The notes: a model not told the origin generated them from the sequence alone. A stretch of DNA of 64,000 nucleotides from Serinicoccus profundi (GCF_008001015.1 NZ_CP042862.1:1736001-1800000), one strand, 5' to 3'. Shown: positions 15,249 to 26,353, counted from the first letter of the stretch. Made by a program: numbers and translations.

Positions 15249-16226
15249 GTGAGCCTCATCGACGACACGACACCGACCTCTCAGGCCGAGGACCGCAGCG
15301 CCTACCGCGCGGTGACGATCTTCCCGCTACTCGTGCTGCTCGCCGGGGGCCTCGGGTATGCCTTCGCCGGGCCGATCTCGGGCGGTGCGGGCCTCATCAC
15401 CCCGCTGCTCGGGGTCATCATGTTCGGGATGGGGCTCACCCTCACCCTGCCCGACTTCGCGCTGGTCGCCAAGCGACCTGGGCCCGTCCTGCTGGGGGTG
15501 GCCGCGCAGTATGCCGTCATGCCCCTCGTCGGGCTGCTCGTCGTCACCGTGCTGCGCCTGCCCGCCGAGATCGCCGCCGGGGTCATCCTCGTCGGCTGCG
15601 TGCCTGGCGGCACGGCGAGCAACGTCGTGGCCTACCTCGCCCGCGCCGACACCGCCCTGTCGGTGACGATGACCTCCGTCTCGACCCTGCTGTCCCCGCT
15701 GCTCACGCCGCTGCTCACGCTGTGGCTGGTCGGTGAGCGGCTGCCGGTCGACGGTTGGGGCATGGCCCGCACGATCGTCGTCATCGTGCTCGTACCGGTC
15801 ATCCTCGGGCTCCTGGTCCGGCTGCTGCTGCCCGGGCTCGTCCGCCGGGTGCTTCCCGTCATGCCGTGGTTCTCGGTGCTCGTCATCTGCGTCGTCGTCG
15901 CGCTCGTGGTCTCCCTCTCGGCCGACCAGCTCCTCGAGGCGGGTCTGCTCGTCACCGCAGCGGTGATCCTGCACAACCTGCTGGGCCTGTCCCTCGGGTA
16001 TGCCATCGGTCGGGTCACCGGCGTCGGCGAGCGGTCGGCCCGCACGATGGCGATCGAGGTGGGGATGCAGAACTCCGGCCTGGCCTCTGGGCTCGCCGCC
16101 GCCTTCTTCACACCTGTCGCGGCCCTGCCCGGCGCAGTCTTCTCCGTCTGGCACAACCTCTCCGGTGCCGTGCTCGCCGGCTTCTTCCGCCGCCGCGACG
16201 CGCGGACGGCTCAAGCCCGTTCGTAA
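15249..16226 (+). CDS. Bile acid:sodium symporter (BASS) family transporter
   Basis: The protein of about 325 residues has nine or ten hydrophobic segments and the BASS hallmarks: F-G-M-G-L-T-L in an early helix, V-G-C-V-P-G-G-T-A-S-N-V-V in the first crossover, and E-V-G-M-Q-N-S-G-L-A in the second. Bacterial members carry bile-acid-like, pantoate or other organic anions with sodium; the substrate here is unknown. I chose GTG 15249; ATG 15231 is also in frame. The gene ends inside the tail of the convergent broken methyltransferase, overlapping it by 16 bases. Confidence 0.9.
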   Translation: MSLIDDTTPTSQAEDRSAYRAVTIFPLLVLLAGGLGYAFAGPISGGAGLITPLLGVIMFGMGLTLTLPDFALVAKRPGPVLLGVAAQYAVMPLVGLLVVTVLRLPAEIAAGVILVGCVPGGTASNVVAYLARADTALSVTMTSVSTLLSPLLTPLLTLWLVGERLPVDGWGMARTIVVIVLVPVILGLLVRLLLPGLVRRVLPVMPWFSVLVICVVVALVVSLSADQLLEAGLLVTAAVILHNLLGLSLGYAIGRVTGVGERSARTMAIEVGMQNSGLASGLAAAFFTPVAALPGAVFSVWHNLSGAVLAGFFRRRDARTAQARS

Positions 16227-16989
16227 CGGTCCACGGTGGTGACGTAGGTCACCTCGACGTCGGTGTCCTGGGCGGCGCCGGGGAAGTGCACCGAGATCGC
16301 CTGTGCCACGGCGTCGTCGATCTGCGCGCTCCTGCGGCGTGCCCTCGAGGTAGTAGGACCGGGTCCGCACCTGCAGGCGCAGGTCTACGAGCGGCACGAT
16401 GTCGGTCCACCGCACGACCTCCCGGTGGCGCGGCCCGAAGGGTCCGCCAGGCTCCAGCGCGGCGACCCCACCGGCAGGCTCGGGGCGCCACGCACGCAGA
16501 CTCGCGTGCATGGCCCGCTCGAGGTCGGTCATCCACGCTGTCTCGGTGTCGAACATGTTCCACACCATCCCCAACGTGCCCCCTGCACGCAGCAGACGCG
16601 CGGCCTCCCGTCCCGCGGCCTCCGCGTCGGTCCAGTGCCAGGCCTGGGCATACGTCACCGCGTCGGCACAAGCCGCAGCGAGGCCGGTGTCCTCCCCGGT
16701 CCCGGCGACCACCCGCAGACCCGGCACGGATCGCGTGAGGCTCGCGCGCATGTCCGCGGACGGCTCGACGGCGACGACGCGATGACCGCGCGCCAGCAAC
16801 GCCCTGGTGAGCTTGCCCGTGCCCGCCCCGACGTCCACGACGTCGCTGCCCGACCCCGGCGCGAGCACCGACACGGCCTCCGGCGGGTAGCCGGGACGCA
16901 GCCGGTCGTAGTCCGCACCGCCCTCGGCGAAGGCCTCTGACGGTGGGACGGTCGGCGTCTGGCACGAGACCGACGCTACCGTCCCGCAT
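16211..16989 (-). pseudogene. Class I SAM-dependent methyltransferase, frameshifted
   Basis: The core frame shows a clear methyltransferase: motif I V-V-D-V-G-A-G-T-G-K-L-T, V-V-A-V-E-P-S, and a W-H-W motif. Near the C-terminus, after Y-Y-L-E-G-T-P-Q-E-R-A, the frame turns to Arg-rich nonsense. Restoring one missing base at about 16325-16328 continues the family ending (D-D-A-V-A-Q-A-I) and stops at 16211-16213. At the N-terminus no ATG, GTG or TTG precedes motif I in the core frame; an ATG at 16989 is in a different frame, so a second lesion is likely. The gene looks inactive, unless these are assembly indels. Confidence 0.7.
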
Positions 16990-17001
16990 CGCTCCCGGCG
17001 C

Positions 17002-17853
17002 TCAGCGCGCTCGCACGGCCCAGAACGCCACGGCGGAGGCGGCGGCGACGTTGAGGCTGTCCACTCCCCCGCCCATCGGGATGCGGACGACCAGGTCGGC
17101 GGCGTCGACGGTCTGCCGCGAGAGCCCGTCTCCTTCGGTGCCCAGGACGAGCGCCAGGCGCTCCGGTGCACGACGCTCCAGCTCCTCCAGGCTCACCGCG
17201 TCATCGCTCAGCGCGAGGGCGGCGACGGTGAAGCCGAGGCCACGCAACATCTCCACCCCGTGGGGCCAGGGGTCGATCCGCGTCCACGGCACCTGGAAGA
17301 CCGTGCCCATCGACACGCGCACGCTGCGGCGGTAGAGCGGGTCCGCGCACCGCGGCGTGACGAGCACGGCGTCCACCCCCAGAGCCGCTGCGGACCGGAA
17401 GGCGGCCCCGACGTTGGTGTGGTCGACGATGTCCTCGAGCACCGCCACCCGACGCGCGCCGGCCACGACCGACTCGACGGAGGGCATCGTCGGGCGGTGC
17501 ATGGCGGCGATGGCGCCCCGGTGCAGGTGGAAGCCGGTCATCTCCTCGATGACGCCCGCGCTGCCGACATACACCGGTATGCCGTCCGCCAGCGCCGGCG
17601 CGACGAGGCCGGTGAGCTCGCTCGCCCAGCGCGGGGTGAGCAGCAGCGAGCGCATCCGGTGGCCCGCGGCGAGGGCCCGGCGGATGACCTTGTCGGACTC
17701 GGCGAGGTAGAGCCCCTCAGCGGGCTCCAGCACCCGGCGCAGCGCCACATCGGTGAGCTGGAAGTAGTCGCGCACCCGCTCATCGCGCGGGTCCTCGATC
17801 CACTGCACCCCGTCGGGCAGCCCCTCAGGGGCCCCGGTCGTCCCGGCACTCAC
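17002..17853 (-). CDS. TrmH/SpoU family RNA methyltransferase
   Basis: The protein of 283 residues is a SPOUT-class 2'-O-methyltransferase. Its N-terminal RNA-binding substrate domain is followed by the knotted catalytic domain with D-H-T-N-V-G-A-A-F-R-S-A-A (motif 1), L-V-L-G-T-E-G-D-G-L-S (motif 2) and R-I-P-M-G-G-G-V-D-S-L-N-V-A-A-A-S-A-V (motif 3). It likely methylates rRNA or tRNA; the nucleotide is unknown. The GTG at 17853 overlaps the stop of the TauE gene as GTGA, giving a coupled ABC-TauE-TrmH set. Confidence 0.93.
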   Translation of the reverse strand: MSAGTTGAPEGLPDGVQWIEDPRDERVRDYFQLTDVALRRVLEPAEGLYLAESDKVIRRALAAGHRMRSLLLTPRWASELTGLVAPALADGIPVYVGSAGVIEEMTGFHLHRGAIAAMHRPTMPSVESVVAGARRVAVLEDIVDHTNVGAAFRSAAALGVDAVLVTPRCADPLYRRSVRVSMGTVFQVPWTRIDPWPHGVEMLRGLGFTVAALALSDDAVSLEELERRAPERLALVLGTEGDGLSRQTVDAADLVVRIPMGGGVDSLNVAAASAVAFWAVRAR

Positions 17854-18614
17854 GTGAGGAGCAGGTTGACGATGGCGATGGTGCCGATGACGACGATGAC
17901 GCCGCGCAGCACCACCGGCGGCAGCCGGCGCCCCACCCTGGCGCCGACGACCCCGCCGACGAGCGAGCCGATGCTGATGAGCAGCACGACCATCCAGTCG
18001 ACGAGCTCCGGCGCGACGACGAGGAAGACGATGGCGGCGACGAGGTTGGCGATGGTGGCGAGGACATTCTTGATGCCGTTGATCTGCTGCAGGCCCAACG
18101 GCAGCAGGATGCTCATGATGCCGAGCAGCAGCACCCCCTGCGCGGCCCCGAAGTAGCCGCCGTAGACCCCGGCCAGCAGGATCCCGACGATGAGCGCGAC
18201 CCAGCGACCGGGCGTGATGCGGTCGGCGTGCTGGCTGGCCGCCCACCGCTGCAGCCGGGGCCCGAAGATCACGAGCAGCAGCGCGACGAGGATGAGCACC
18301 GGCACGATGGTCTCGAAGGCCGCCGGCGGGAGCACGAGCAGCAGCAGCGCCCCGATGACGGACCCGACCAGGCTGGCCGGGCCCAGTCGCCGCAGCATCG
18401 GCCCGAGGGACCTCAGCTCGTGCCGGTAGCCCCAGGTACCGGTGAGACCCCCCGGCACGAGGCCCAGGGAGTTGGACACGTTGGCCGAGACGGGGGCATA
18501 CCCGAAGAGCAGCAGTGTGGGGAAGGTGACGAGCGTCCCGGACCCCACGATGGTGTTGATCGTGCCGGCGGCCAGGCCGGCCAGGATGATGGCGACGACC
18601 TCGAGGGCGCTCAC
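17850..18614 (-). CDS. TauE/SafE family sulfite exporter-like permease
   Basis: The protein of 254 residues has seven or eight hydrophobic segments and the family signatures A-G-T-I-N-T-I-V-G-S-G in the first helix and G-V-Y-G-G-Y-F-G-A-A-Q-G in the second half. Members transport sulfite, sulfoacetate or other organosulfur anions; the substrate here is not evident. GTG 18614 overlaps the preceding ABC gene as GTGA, and its own stop overlaps the TrmH-type gene. Confidence 0.9.
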   Translation of the reverse strand: MSALEVVAIILAGLAAGTINTIVGSGTLVTFPTLLLFGYAPVSANVSNSLGLVPGGLTGTWGYRHELRSLGPMLRRLGPASLVGSVIGALLLLVLPPAAFETIVPVLILVALLLVIFGPRLQRWAASQHADRITPGRWVALIVGILLAGVYGGYFGAAQGVLLLGIMSILLPLGLQQINGIKNVLATIANLVAAIVFLVVAPELVDWMVVLLISIGSLVGGVVGARVGRRLPPVVLRGVIVVIGTIAIVNLLLT

Positions 18615-19420
18615 GCGGGCGTGGCCGGGGCGCGCGGGTCGGCGGCGCGGGCGGCCCAGCGCTCGCCGTGGCGATCGACGACCAGGGGTATGCCGAAGGT
18701 CTCCGAGAGGTTCTCCGCCGTCAGCGTGAGCTCGAGGGGTCCGGCGGCGACGACGCGCCCCTCGCGCAGCATGAGGATGTCGGTGAAGCCGGGCGGGATC
18801 TCCTCGACGTGGTGCGTGACGAGCACCAGCGCCGGTGCGTCGAGGTCCTGGGCGAGCACGCTGAGGCGCCCCACGAGGTCCTCGCGGCCCCTCAGGTCCA
18901 GCCCGGCGGCCGGTTCGTCGAGCAGCATGAGCTCGGGGTCGGTCATGAGGGCGCGGGCGATCTGCACGCGCTTGCGCTCACCCTCCGACAGCGTGCCGAA
19001 GCGTCGCGTGGCGAGGTGCGCGACCCCCAGCGCCTCCAGCAGGTCGGCGGCGCGCTCGTCGTCGGTCGCGTCATACTCCTCGCGCCACCGGCCGACGACG
19101 CCGTAGGCCGCCGTCACGACGACGTCACTGACGCGCTCCTCGTCGGGGATCCGGTCGGCGACCGCGGCGCTGGACACCCCGATGCGCGGGCGCAGCTCGA
19201 AGACGTCGACGGCACCCAGCACCTCACCCAGGACGCCGGCGACACCCGTCGTGGGGTGCATGCGCCCGGACGCCAGCTGCAGGAGGGTGGTCTTGCCCGC
19301 GCCGTTGGGGCCGATGACGACCCAGCGCTCACCCTCCTCGACCGACCAGTCGACGCCGCTGAGCAGGTCGGTCGTGCCGCGCCGCACACCGACACCGGCG
19401 AATTCGAGGACATCGCTCAT
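18611..19420 (-). CDS. ABC transporter ATP-binding protein
   Basis: The protein of 269 residues has Walker A G-P-N-G-A-G-K-T, the signature L-S-E-G-E-R-K-R, Walker B L-M-L-L-D-E-P-A-A-G-L-D and the switch H-H-V-E-E-I-P. The G-E-R-W-V-V-I-G start and V-V-T-A-A-Y-G region resemble soluble ATPases of the YlmA/ModF-like group, which often lack a linked permease. No matching permease is adjacent; the TauE-type protein is a secondary carrier and would not normally use an ATPase. Start ATG 19420. Confidence 0.88.
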   Translation of the reverse strand: MSDVLEFAGVGVRRGTTDLLSGVDWSVEEGERWVVIGPNGAGKTTLLQLASGRMHPTTGVAGVLGEVLGAVDVFELRPRIGVSSAAVADRIPDEERVSDVVVTAAYGVVGRWREEYDATDDERAADLLEALGVAHLATRRFGTLSEGERKRVQIARALMTDPELMLLDEPAAGLDLRGREDLVGRLSVLAQDLDAPALVLVTHHVEEIPPGFTDILMLREGRVVAAGPLELTLTAENLSETFGIPLVVDRHGERWAARAADPRAPATPA

Positions 19421-19451
19421 GGCGGGCCACTCTAGTCGGGACGTCGGTGTC

Positions 19452-19457
19452 TACCAT
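19452..19457 (+). promoter_or_regulatory. -10 element (TACCAT), leaderless promoter
   Basis: TACCAT lies exactly seven bases before ATG 19465. This supports 19465 rather than the in-frame upstream start at 19447. Confidence 0.45.
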
Positions 19458-19464
19458 CGCCCCC

Positions 19465-20229
19465 ATGCCTGATCACGAGCTCCCGGCGAGCGTGCGCGTG
19501 GCGCTGTGGGCGACGGCGGCCTTCGCGGGCCGCGCGGACGTCGCCACGGTCGCCGCCCGCGCGCTGCCGGACGTCGACCACGTGGAGGGGCTCATCGAGC
19601 CGTTGGCGATGTGGCAGAGCCTGGGTGAGCGCGCCGTCCTCGTCGCCCTCCCCCGGCCCGGGGACCTCACCGGTATGCCGCAGGGCTCGGCCGAGCTGCG
19701 CGCGGAGGCGAGCGAGGCCGCCGAGTGCGTCTTCATCCCGGGCCTGGGGGGCGCGCTGGTGCCCAGCCTGGAGGAGTTCGGGCCCGAGGGCGACCGCGGC
19801 TGGTCGGCACGGTGGACGCTGCACCAGGCCGATCCCTTCCCCACCCACCGCGTGGAGGCGCTGGACCTGGGGCAGGTGGAGCTGGGCCTGCGCACCGAGC
19901 TCGCGACGCACACCGAGGCCCTGGTCGCGGCCGGTGGCGCCCCTTTCGGCGCGGCTGCCGACGGGCGGTTGGCCGGGCTCCGCTCGGCCTCGCAGGCCCA
20001 GCCGTGGGGGCTGCCAACGGGGCTGCCGGGGCGGGCTGAGCGGCTCATCGCCCTGGCCGCGACGGTGCTGACCCTGGCCGACGCCGGCCTCGACCCGGCC
20101 CTGGAGTCCGTGGACCTGGCGACCACCAGCGCCCGCAGCCAGACGCTGCGCTGGCTGCAGGCCGTGGCCTCCACGGCCCTCGCGGACGCCACCAACACCG
20201 CGGTCTTGCACCTCGCGGGCTGGCGCTGA
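19465..20229 (+). CDS. Conserved hypothetical protein
   Basis: The protein of 254 residues has no signal peptide, membrane segment or catalytic motif I recognise. It begins with an Ala-rich helical segment, has the motif V-F-I-P-G-L-G-G-A-L-V-P-S-L-E-E-F-G-P near residue 90, a mixed a/b middle, and a helical C-terminal half with few charged clusters. It stands alone, divergent from the ABC ATPase gene and convergent with the Cys-rich gene 11 bases away. Coding statistics are typical of the window, so I regard it as a real gene of unknown function. Confidence 0.72.
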   Translation: MPDHELPASVRVALWATAAFAGRADVATVAARALPDVDHVEGLIEPLAMWQSLGERAVLVALPRPGDLTGMPQGSAELRAEASEAAECVFIPGLGGALVPSLEEFGPEGDRGWSARWTLHQADPFPTHRVEALDLGQVELGLRTELATHTEALVAAGGAPFGAAADGRLAGLRSASQAQPWGLPTGLPGRAERLIALAATVLTLADAGLDPALESVDLATTSARSQTLRWLQAVASTALADATNTAVLHLAGWR

Positions 20230-20240
20230 GGTCGAGCGCC

Positions 20241-20627
20241 TCAGTCCACGACGGACAGCAGGGCCTCGCAGGCCTCCGCGCACTCGCGGCAGGCCTGCGC
20301 GCACGCCTGGCAGTGGTCCATGTCGTGCCCGCCGCACTCGTCGGCGCACTCGCGGCACACCGCGATGCAGGCGCGCACGATCTCCTCCCAGCTGTCCCCG
20401 TTGGGGCCCGGGCGGGAGAGGATGTCGGCGGTGGTGCGGCAGATCGCGGCGCACTGGTTGCACAGGTCGATGCAGCGCACCATCTCGCCCGGGTGGTCAC
20501 CCCGCAGGCAGGCGTCCGCGCAGGACGCGCACGTGCTGGCGCAGGCGGACGCCGCGTCGATGGCGGCCCGCAGCTGGGCGAGGTCGAAGGTGTCGCGGTC
20601 GGGGTGCATTCTGAGGATGTCGGTCAT
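20241..20627 (-). CDS. Four-helix bundle copper-binding protein (Csp/DUF326 type)
   Basis: The protein of 128 residues contains 17 cysteines arranged as C-x3-C and C-x2-C repeats on helices, plus a G-H-D-M-D-H segment. This is the pattern of the cytosolic copper storage proteins (Csp3, DUF326), where Cys thiols line the core of a four-helix bundle and hold many Cu(I) ions. No signal peptide is present, so it is the cytosolic form. It is convergent with the hypothetical gene at 19465. It may be functionally related to the DUF305/DUF6153 genes 8 kb away, which is inference. Confidence 0.9.
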   Translation of the reverse strand: MTDILRMHPDRDTFDLAQLRAAIDAASACASTCASCADACLRGDHPGEMVRCIDLCNQCAAICRTTADILSRPGPNGDSWEEIVRACIAVCRECADECGGHDMDHCQACAQACRECAEACEALLSVVD

Positions 20628-20681
20628 CCTGGCACCGTAGGACCCCGCGCGCGGCCCCGCGACCCGAAGCCGTGGGACGGC

Positions 20682-21929
20682 TCAGCGCGGCTCCGGCAGG
20701 TCGGGTGCCCGGCCCTCGAGCACCGCGCGGTAGACCTCGACCGTCCGCTGCGCCACGGTCGTCCAGCTGAACTGCTCGACCGCACGCACCCGGCCCGCCT
20801 CACCGCGACGCCGGGCCTCCTGCGGGTCCGAGCACGCCTCGACCAGCGCGCGGCCCAGGTCGGCGACGAAGGCGTCCTCGTCGACCGGGGTGCCGGTGCC
20901 GTCCTGGACCTGCTCGATCGGCACGAGCCAGCCCGTCTCGCCGTCCACGACGACCTCGGGTATGCCTCCGGTCGCCGTCGCGACGACCGCGGCACCGCAG
21001 GCCATCGCCTCGAGGTTGACGATGCCCAGGGGCTCGTAGACCGACGGGCACATGAAGACGGTGGCGTGGGAGAGGACGGCGATGACCTTGGCGCGCGGCA
21101 GCATCTCATCGATCCACACCACGGGTGCCGCCTGCTCACCGCGGTCCTCGCGCAGCTGGTCGACGAGACCGATGACCTCGGCCTTGATCTCCTCGGTGTC
21201 GGGCGCGCCCGCCAGGAGCACGACCTGCACGTCGTCGTCGAGCGCGCGCAGCGCTTTGAGGAGGAAGGGCAGCCCCTTCTGCCGGGTGATGCGGCCCAGG
21301 AAGACCACCGTGCGCGCCTGCGGGTCCAGCCCCTGGGACCGGACGAACTCCGCAGCCTCCGCCGAGGTGTCCCGCTGCCACAGGTCGGCGTCGATGCCGT
21401 TGTGCACGATGTGGACCCGATCCGGGTCGACGGTCGGGTAGGCCGCGAGGATGTCCCGGCGCATCCCGGCGGAGACCGCGATGATCCCGGCCGCGCCCTC
21501 GTAGGAGACCTTCTCCGCCATGGAGGAGACGGCATACCCTCCCCCGAGCTGCTCGGCCTTCCACGGGCGCAACGGCTCCAGGCTGTGGGCGCTGACCACG
21601 TGCGGGATCTGCGCCAGCGCGCCCCCGAGGTGCCCGCCGAGGTTGGCGTACCACGTATGGCTGTGCACCAGGTCGGCGCCGCCGTCGGCGACGTCGCGCG
21701 CCATGAGCAGATCGACCCCGAGGGTGCGCAGAGCACCGTTGGCGTCGGCGAGATCCTCGGGGACGGCATACCCGGTCGTGCCCGGCTCGTCCTCCGGCTC
21801 GTCGAAGGCGCGGACCTGCACCTCCATCTCCTCGATCGCTCGCAGCGCCCGGGTGAGCTCGGCGACGTGGACGCCCGCTCCCCCGTAGATGTTGGGTGGG
21901 TACTCGCGGGTCAGGATGTCGATGCGCAC
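20682..21929 (-). CDS. glgA: Glycogen synthase (GT4, actinobacterial GlgA/GlgM type)
   Basis: The protein of 415 residues is a retaining GT4 glycosyltransferase. It starts T-R-E-Y-P-P-N-I-Y-G-G-A-G-V-H-V, has the L-G-R-I-T-R-Q-K-G hinge, and ends its donor site with S-V-Y-E-P-L-G-I-V-N-L-E-A-M-A-C-G. Actinobacterial relatives use ADP-glucose either to extend glycogen or, as GlgM, to make maltose-1-phosphate for GlgE; the sequence alone does not decide. It is divergent from glgC, its likely ADP-glucose source. I chose GTG 21929, which follows a -10 element by six bases and aligns with family N-termini; upstream codons would be leaderless artefacts. Confidence 0.93.
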   Translation of the reverse strand: MRIDILTREYPPNIYGGAGVHVAELTRALRAIEEMEVQVRAFDEPEDEPGTTGYAVPEDLADANGALRTLGVDLLMARDVADGGADLVHSHTWYANLGGHLGGALAQIPHVVSAHSLEPLRPWKAEQLGGGYAVSSMAEKVSYEGAAGIIAVSAGMRRDILAAYPTVDPDRVHIVHNGIDADLWQRDTSAEAAEFVRSQGLDPQARTVVFLGRITRQKGLPFLLKALRALDDDVQVVLLAGAPDTEEIKAEVIGLVDQLREDRGEQAAPVVWIDEMLPRAKVIAVLSHATVFMCPSVYEPLGIVNLEAMACGAAVVATATGGIPEVVVDGETGWLVPIEQVQDGTGTPVDEDAFVADLGRALVEACSDPQEARRRGEAGRVRAVEQFSWTTVAQRTVEVYRAVLEGRAPDLPEPR

Positions 21930-21935
21930 CCTCTT

Positions 21936-21941
21936 AACGTA
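21936..21941 (-). promoter_or_regulatory. -10 element (TACGTT), leaderless glgA promoter
   Basis: TACGTT on the minus strand is followed by six bases and the GTG at 21929. With the glgC element at 21982-21987 it gives a compact divergent promoter pair in 64 bases. Confidence 0.45.
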
Positions 21942-21981
21942 GCCCCTGGCCCCTCCCCTCGCCATGGGTTGACGTTGCGTC

Positions 21982-21987
21982 TAGGTT
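21982..21987 (+). promoter_or_regulatory. -10 element (TAGGTT), leaderless glgC promoter
   Basis: TAGGTT is followed by six bases and the ATG at 21994. A TTGACG at 21969 is only seven bases upstream and so cannot be its -35 element. Confidence 0.5.
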
Positions 21988-21993
21988 GGTCCC

Positions 21994-23250
21994 ATGGCAG
22001 CGCAACGAGGCACTCGGCTGAAGGTTCTGGCGATCGTCCTGGCTGGTGGGGAGGGGAAGCGACTCATGCCGCTGACGGCCGACCGCGCCAAGCCGGCCGT
22101 CCCCTTCGGCGGGATCTACCGGCTCATCGACTTCGCCCTGTCCAACATCGTCAACTCCGGCTATCTCAAGATCGTCGTCCTCACGCAGTACAAGTCCCAC
22201 AGCCTGGACGCCCACATCACCAAGACCTGGCGTATGTCGACCCTGCTCGGCAACTACGTCGCTCCGGTCCCGGCCCAGCAGCGTCTGGGCAAGAGCTGGT
22301 TCTCGGGGTCGGCGGACGCGATCTACCAGAGCCTCAACCTCGTGCACGACGAGCGTCCCGACATCGTCGTCGTCGTGGGGGCCGACCACGTCTACCGCAT
22401 GGACTTCGCCCAGATGGTGGAGCAGCACGTCGAGACCGGCGCCGCCTGCACCGTCGCCGCGATCCGTCAGCCGATCAGCCTCGCCGACCAGTTCGGGGTC
22501 ATCGACGTCCAGCCGCAGGACCCCCGGCGCATCCGCGAGTTCCTCGAGAAGCCGAGCGACCCCCAGGGCCTGCCCGACTCCCCCGAGGAGGTGCTGGCCT
22601 CCATGGGCAACTACGTCTTCACCGCCGACGCGCTCGAGGCGGCCGTCCGGATGGACGCGCAGAACGAGGGGTCCAAGCACGACATGGGTGGCGACATCGT
22701 CCCCGCCTTCGTCGACAAGGACGACGCCTGGGTCTACGACTTCAAGGACAACGAGATCGCCGGGGCGACCGACCGGGACCGCGGCTACTGGCGCGACGTC
22801 GGCACCCTCGACTCCTACTACGACGCCCAGATGGACCTCATCTCGGTCCACCCGGTGTTCAACCTCTACAACGGCGCCTGGCCGATCTACACCAACTACG
22901 GACCGCAACCCCCGGCGAAGTTCGTGCACGGATCGGGTGACCGTGTCGGGCACGCCGTCAACTCCGCGGTCTCACCGGGATGCGTCATCTCCGGCGCAAC
23001 CGTGACCGACTCGGTGCTCTCCCCGAGGGTGATGGTGCACAGCTTCAGCCACGTCACCGGCTCGGTCCTCATGGACGGCGTGGACATCGGGCGGTCCTGC
23101 CAGGTGCACCGGGCGATCATCGACAAGGGCGTCCAGGTGCCCTCGGGGGTCCACATCGGCGTCGACCACGACCACGACCGCGCCCGCGGCTTCACCGTCA
23201 CCGACTCTGGCATCGTCGTCGTCGGCAAGGGCACGGTCATCACCGAGTGA
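21994..23250 (+). CDS. glgC: Glucose-1-phosphate adenylyltransferase
   Basis: The protein of 418 residues makes ADP-glucose from glucose-1-phosphate and ATP, the first committed step of glycogen synthesis. The N-terminal nucleotidyltransferase domain has [13 protein letters not shown] at residues 17-29 followed by [10 protein letters not shown]. The [12 protein letters not shown] metal site, the F-L-E-K-P substrate site and Y-W-R-D-V-G-T follow, and the C-terminus is a left-handed b-helix. Length is normal and allosteric regulation is expected for the family. Confidence 0.97.
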   Translation: MAAQRGTRLKVLAIVLAGGEGKRLMPLTADRAKPAVPFGGIYRLIDFALSNIVNSGYLKIVVLTQYKSHSLDAHITKTWRMSTLLGNYVAPVPAQQRLGKSWFSGSADAIYQSLNLVHDERPDIVVVVGADHVYRMDFAQMVEQHVETGAACTVAAIRQPISLADQFGVIDVQPQDPRRIREFLEKPSDPQGLPDSPEEVLASMGNYVFTADALEAAVRMDAQNEGSKHDMGGDIVPAFVDKDDAWVYDFKDNEIAGATDRDRGYWRDVGTLDSYYDAQMDLISVHPVFNLYNGAWPIYTNYGPQPPAKFVHGSGDRVGHAVNSAVSPGCVISGATVTDSVLSPRVMVHSFSHVTGSVLMDGVDIGRSCQVHRAIIDKGVQVPSGVHIGVDHDHDRARGFTVTDSGIVVVGKGTVITE

Positions 23251-23295
23251 GGATGCCGCCGCTGCCGGCCAGCACGTCGGCGGCGGGTGACCGGC

Positions 23296-24051
23296 TCAGA
23301 AGCCGGTGGCGTGGAAGCCGCCGTCCACGTGGACGATCTCGCCCGTGGTCGCCGGGAACCAGTCGGAGAGCAGCGCCACGCAGGCCTGCGCCGCGGGCAC
23401 CGGGTCCTTGACGTCCCAGCCCAGCGGCGAGTGCTCGCTCCACCGGGCGAACTGCTCGAACTCCGGGATCGACTTGGCCGCCGTCGTCGAGATGGGGCCC
23501 GCCGACACGAGGTTGGACCGGATGCCCTTGGGCCCGAGATCGCGGGCGAGGTAGCGGCTGGTGGCCTCGAAGGCCGCCTTGGAGACACCCATCCAGTCGT
23601 AGACCGGCCACGCGTACTGCGCGTCGAAGGTGAGCCCGACGACGGCTCCCCCCTCCCTCATCCGCGGCAGCGCGGCCACGGCCAGGGACTTGAGCGAGAA
23701 GGCGCTCACCTGCATCGCCGTCGCGACGTCCTCCCACTGCGCCCCGAGGAAGTTGAAGGCGCCCTGGGGGGCGAAGCCGATCGAGTGCAGCACCCCGTCG
23801 AGGTGGTCGACGTGCTCGCCCACGCGCTCCGCGAGGGAGTCGAGGTGCTCGGTGTTCTGCACGTCCAGCTCGAGGACGGGCGCCGGCTTCGGCAGCCGCC
23901 GCGCGATCGTCTGGGTGATCCTCATCGTCCGCCCGAAGGAGGTCAGCACCACCTCGGCACCCTGCTCCTGGGCCAGCCGGGCCACGTGGAAGGCGATGGA
24001 ACTGTCCATGAGGACACCCGTGATCAGAAGTTTCTTTCCCTCGAGGAGCAT
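23296..24051 (-). CDS. fabI: Enoyl-ACP reductase FabI (InhA-type)
   Basis: The protein of 251 residues performs the last reduction of the type II fatty acid elongation cycle. It shows the FabI N-terminus L-L-I-T-G-V-L-M-D-S-S-I-A, L-D-V-Q-N, S-I-G-F-A-P, and the catalytic Y-x6-K pair in V-Y-D-W-M-G-V-S-K. The C-terminal G-E-I-V-H-V-D-G-G matches. The gene follows fabG on the same strand after 56 bases but has its own leaderless promoter, an arrangement recalling mabA-inhA of mycobacteria. It is convergent with glgC. Confidence 0.96.
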   Translation of the reverse strand: MLLEGKKLLITGVLMDSSIAFHVARLAQEQGAEVVLTSFGRTMRITQTIARRLPKPAPVLELDVQNTEHLDSLAERVGEHVDHLDGVLHSIGFAPQGAFNFLGAQWEDVATAMQVSAFSLKSLAVAALPRMREGGAVVGLTFDAQYAWPVYDWMGVSKAAFEATSRYLARDLGPKGIRSNLVSAGPISTTAAKSIPEFEQFARWSEHSPLGWDVKDPVPAAQACVALLSDWFPATTGEIVHVDGGFHATGF

Positions 24052-24057
24052 GGGGGA

Positions 24058-24063
24058 ACTCTA
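24058..24063 (-). promoter_or_regulatory. -10 element (TAGAGT), leaderless fabI promoter
   Basis: TAGAGT on the minus strand, then TCCCCC, then the ATG at 24051. No ribosome-binding site is present, so fabI can be expressed apart from fabG. Confidence 0.5.
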
Positions 24064-24107
24064 ATGCGTTCCCCCGCCGGGGTGAGGCCGCTGCGCGGTC
24101 GTGTCGC

Positions 24108-26325
<2,218 letters not shown>

Positions 26326-26353
26326 TCCTCGTGCGCCTGAGGCGCGTCGGCCC

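Noticed and set aside
21969-21987. TTGACG ... TAGGTT as a -35/-10 pair for glgC
   Set aside because: The spacing is only seven bases, far below the 16-18 needed; the -10 element is kept alone.
20313-22940. Very long open frame on the plus strand across glgA and into glgC
   Set aside because: It is the shadow of glgA and glgC; its translation is Arg/Gly/Pro/His-rich and has no family motif. The same applies to the other long frames opposite real genes, such as 1244-2650, 12-779 and the upstream part of 28237-30255.
23255-23284. GCCGCCG ... CGGCGGC hairpin between glgC and fabI
   Set aside because: The arms are short, simple GC repeats that occur by chance at this base composition, so support is weak.
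26333-26345. Small hairpin GCGCC-TGA-GGCGC between SURF1 and the ABC exporter gene
   Set aside because: Five base pairs is too short to call a terminator with confidence in such GC-rich DNA.
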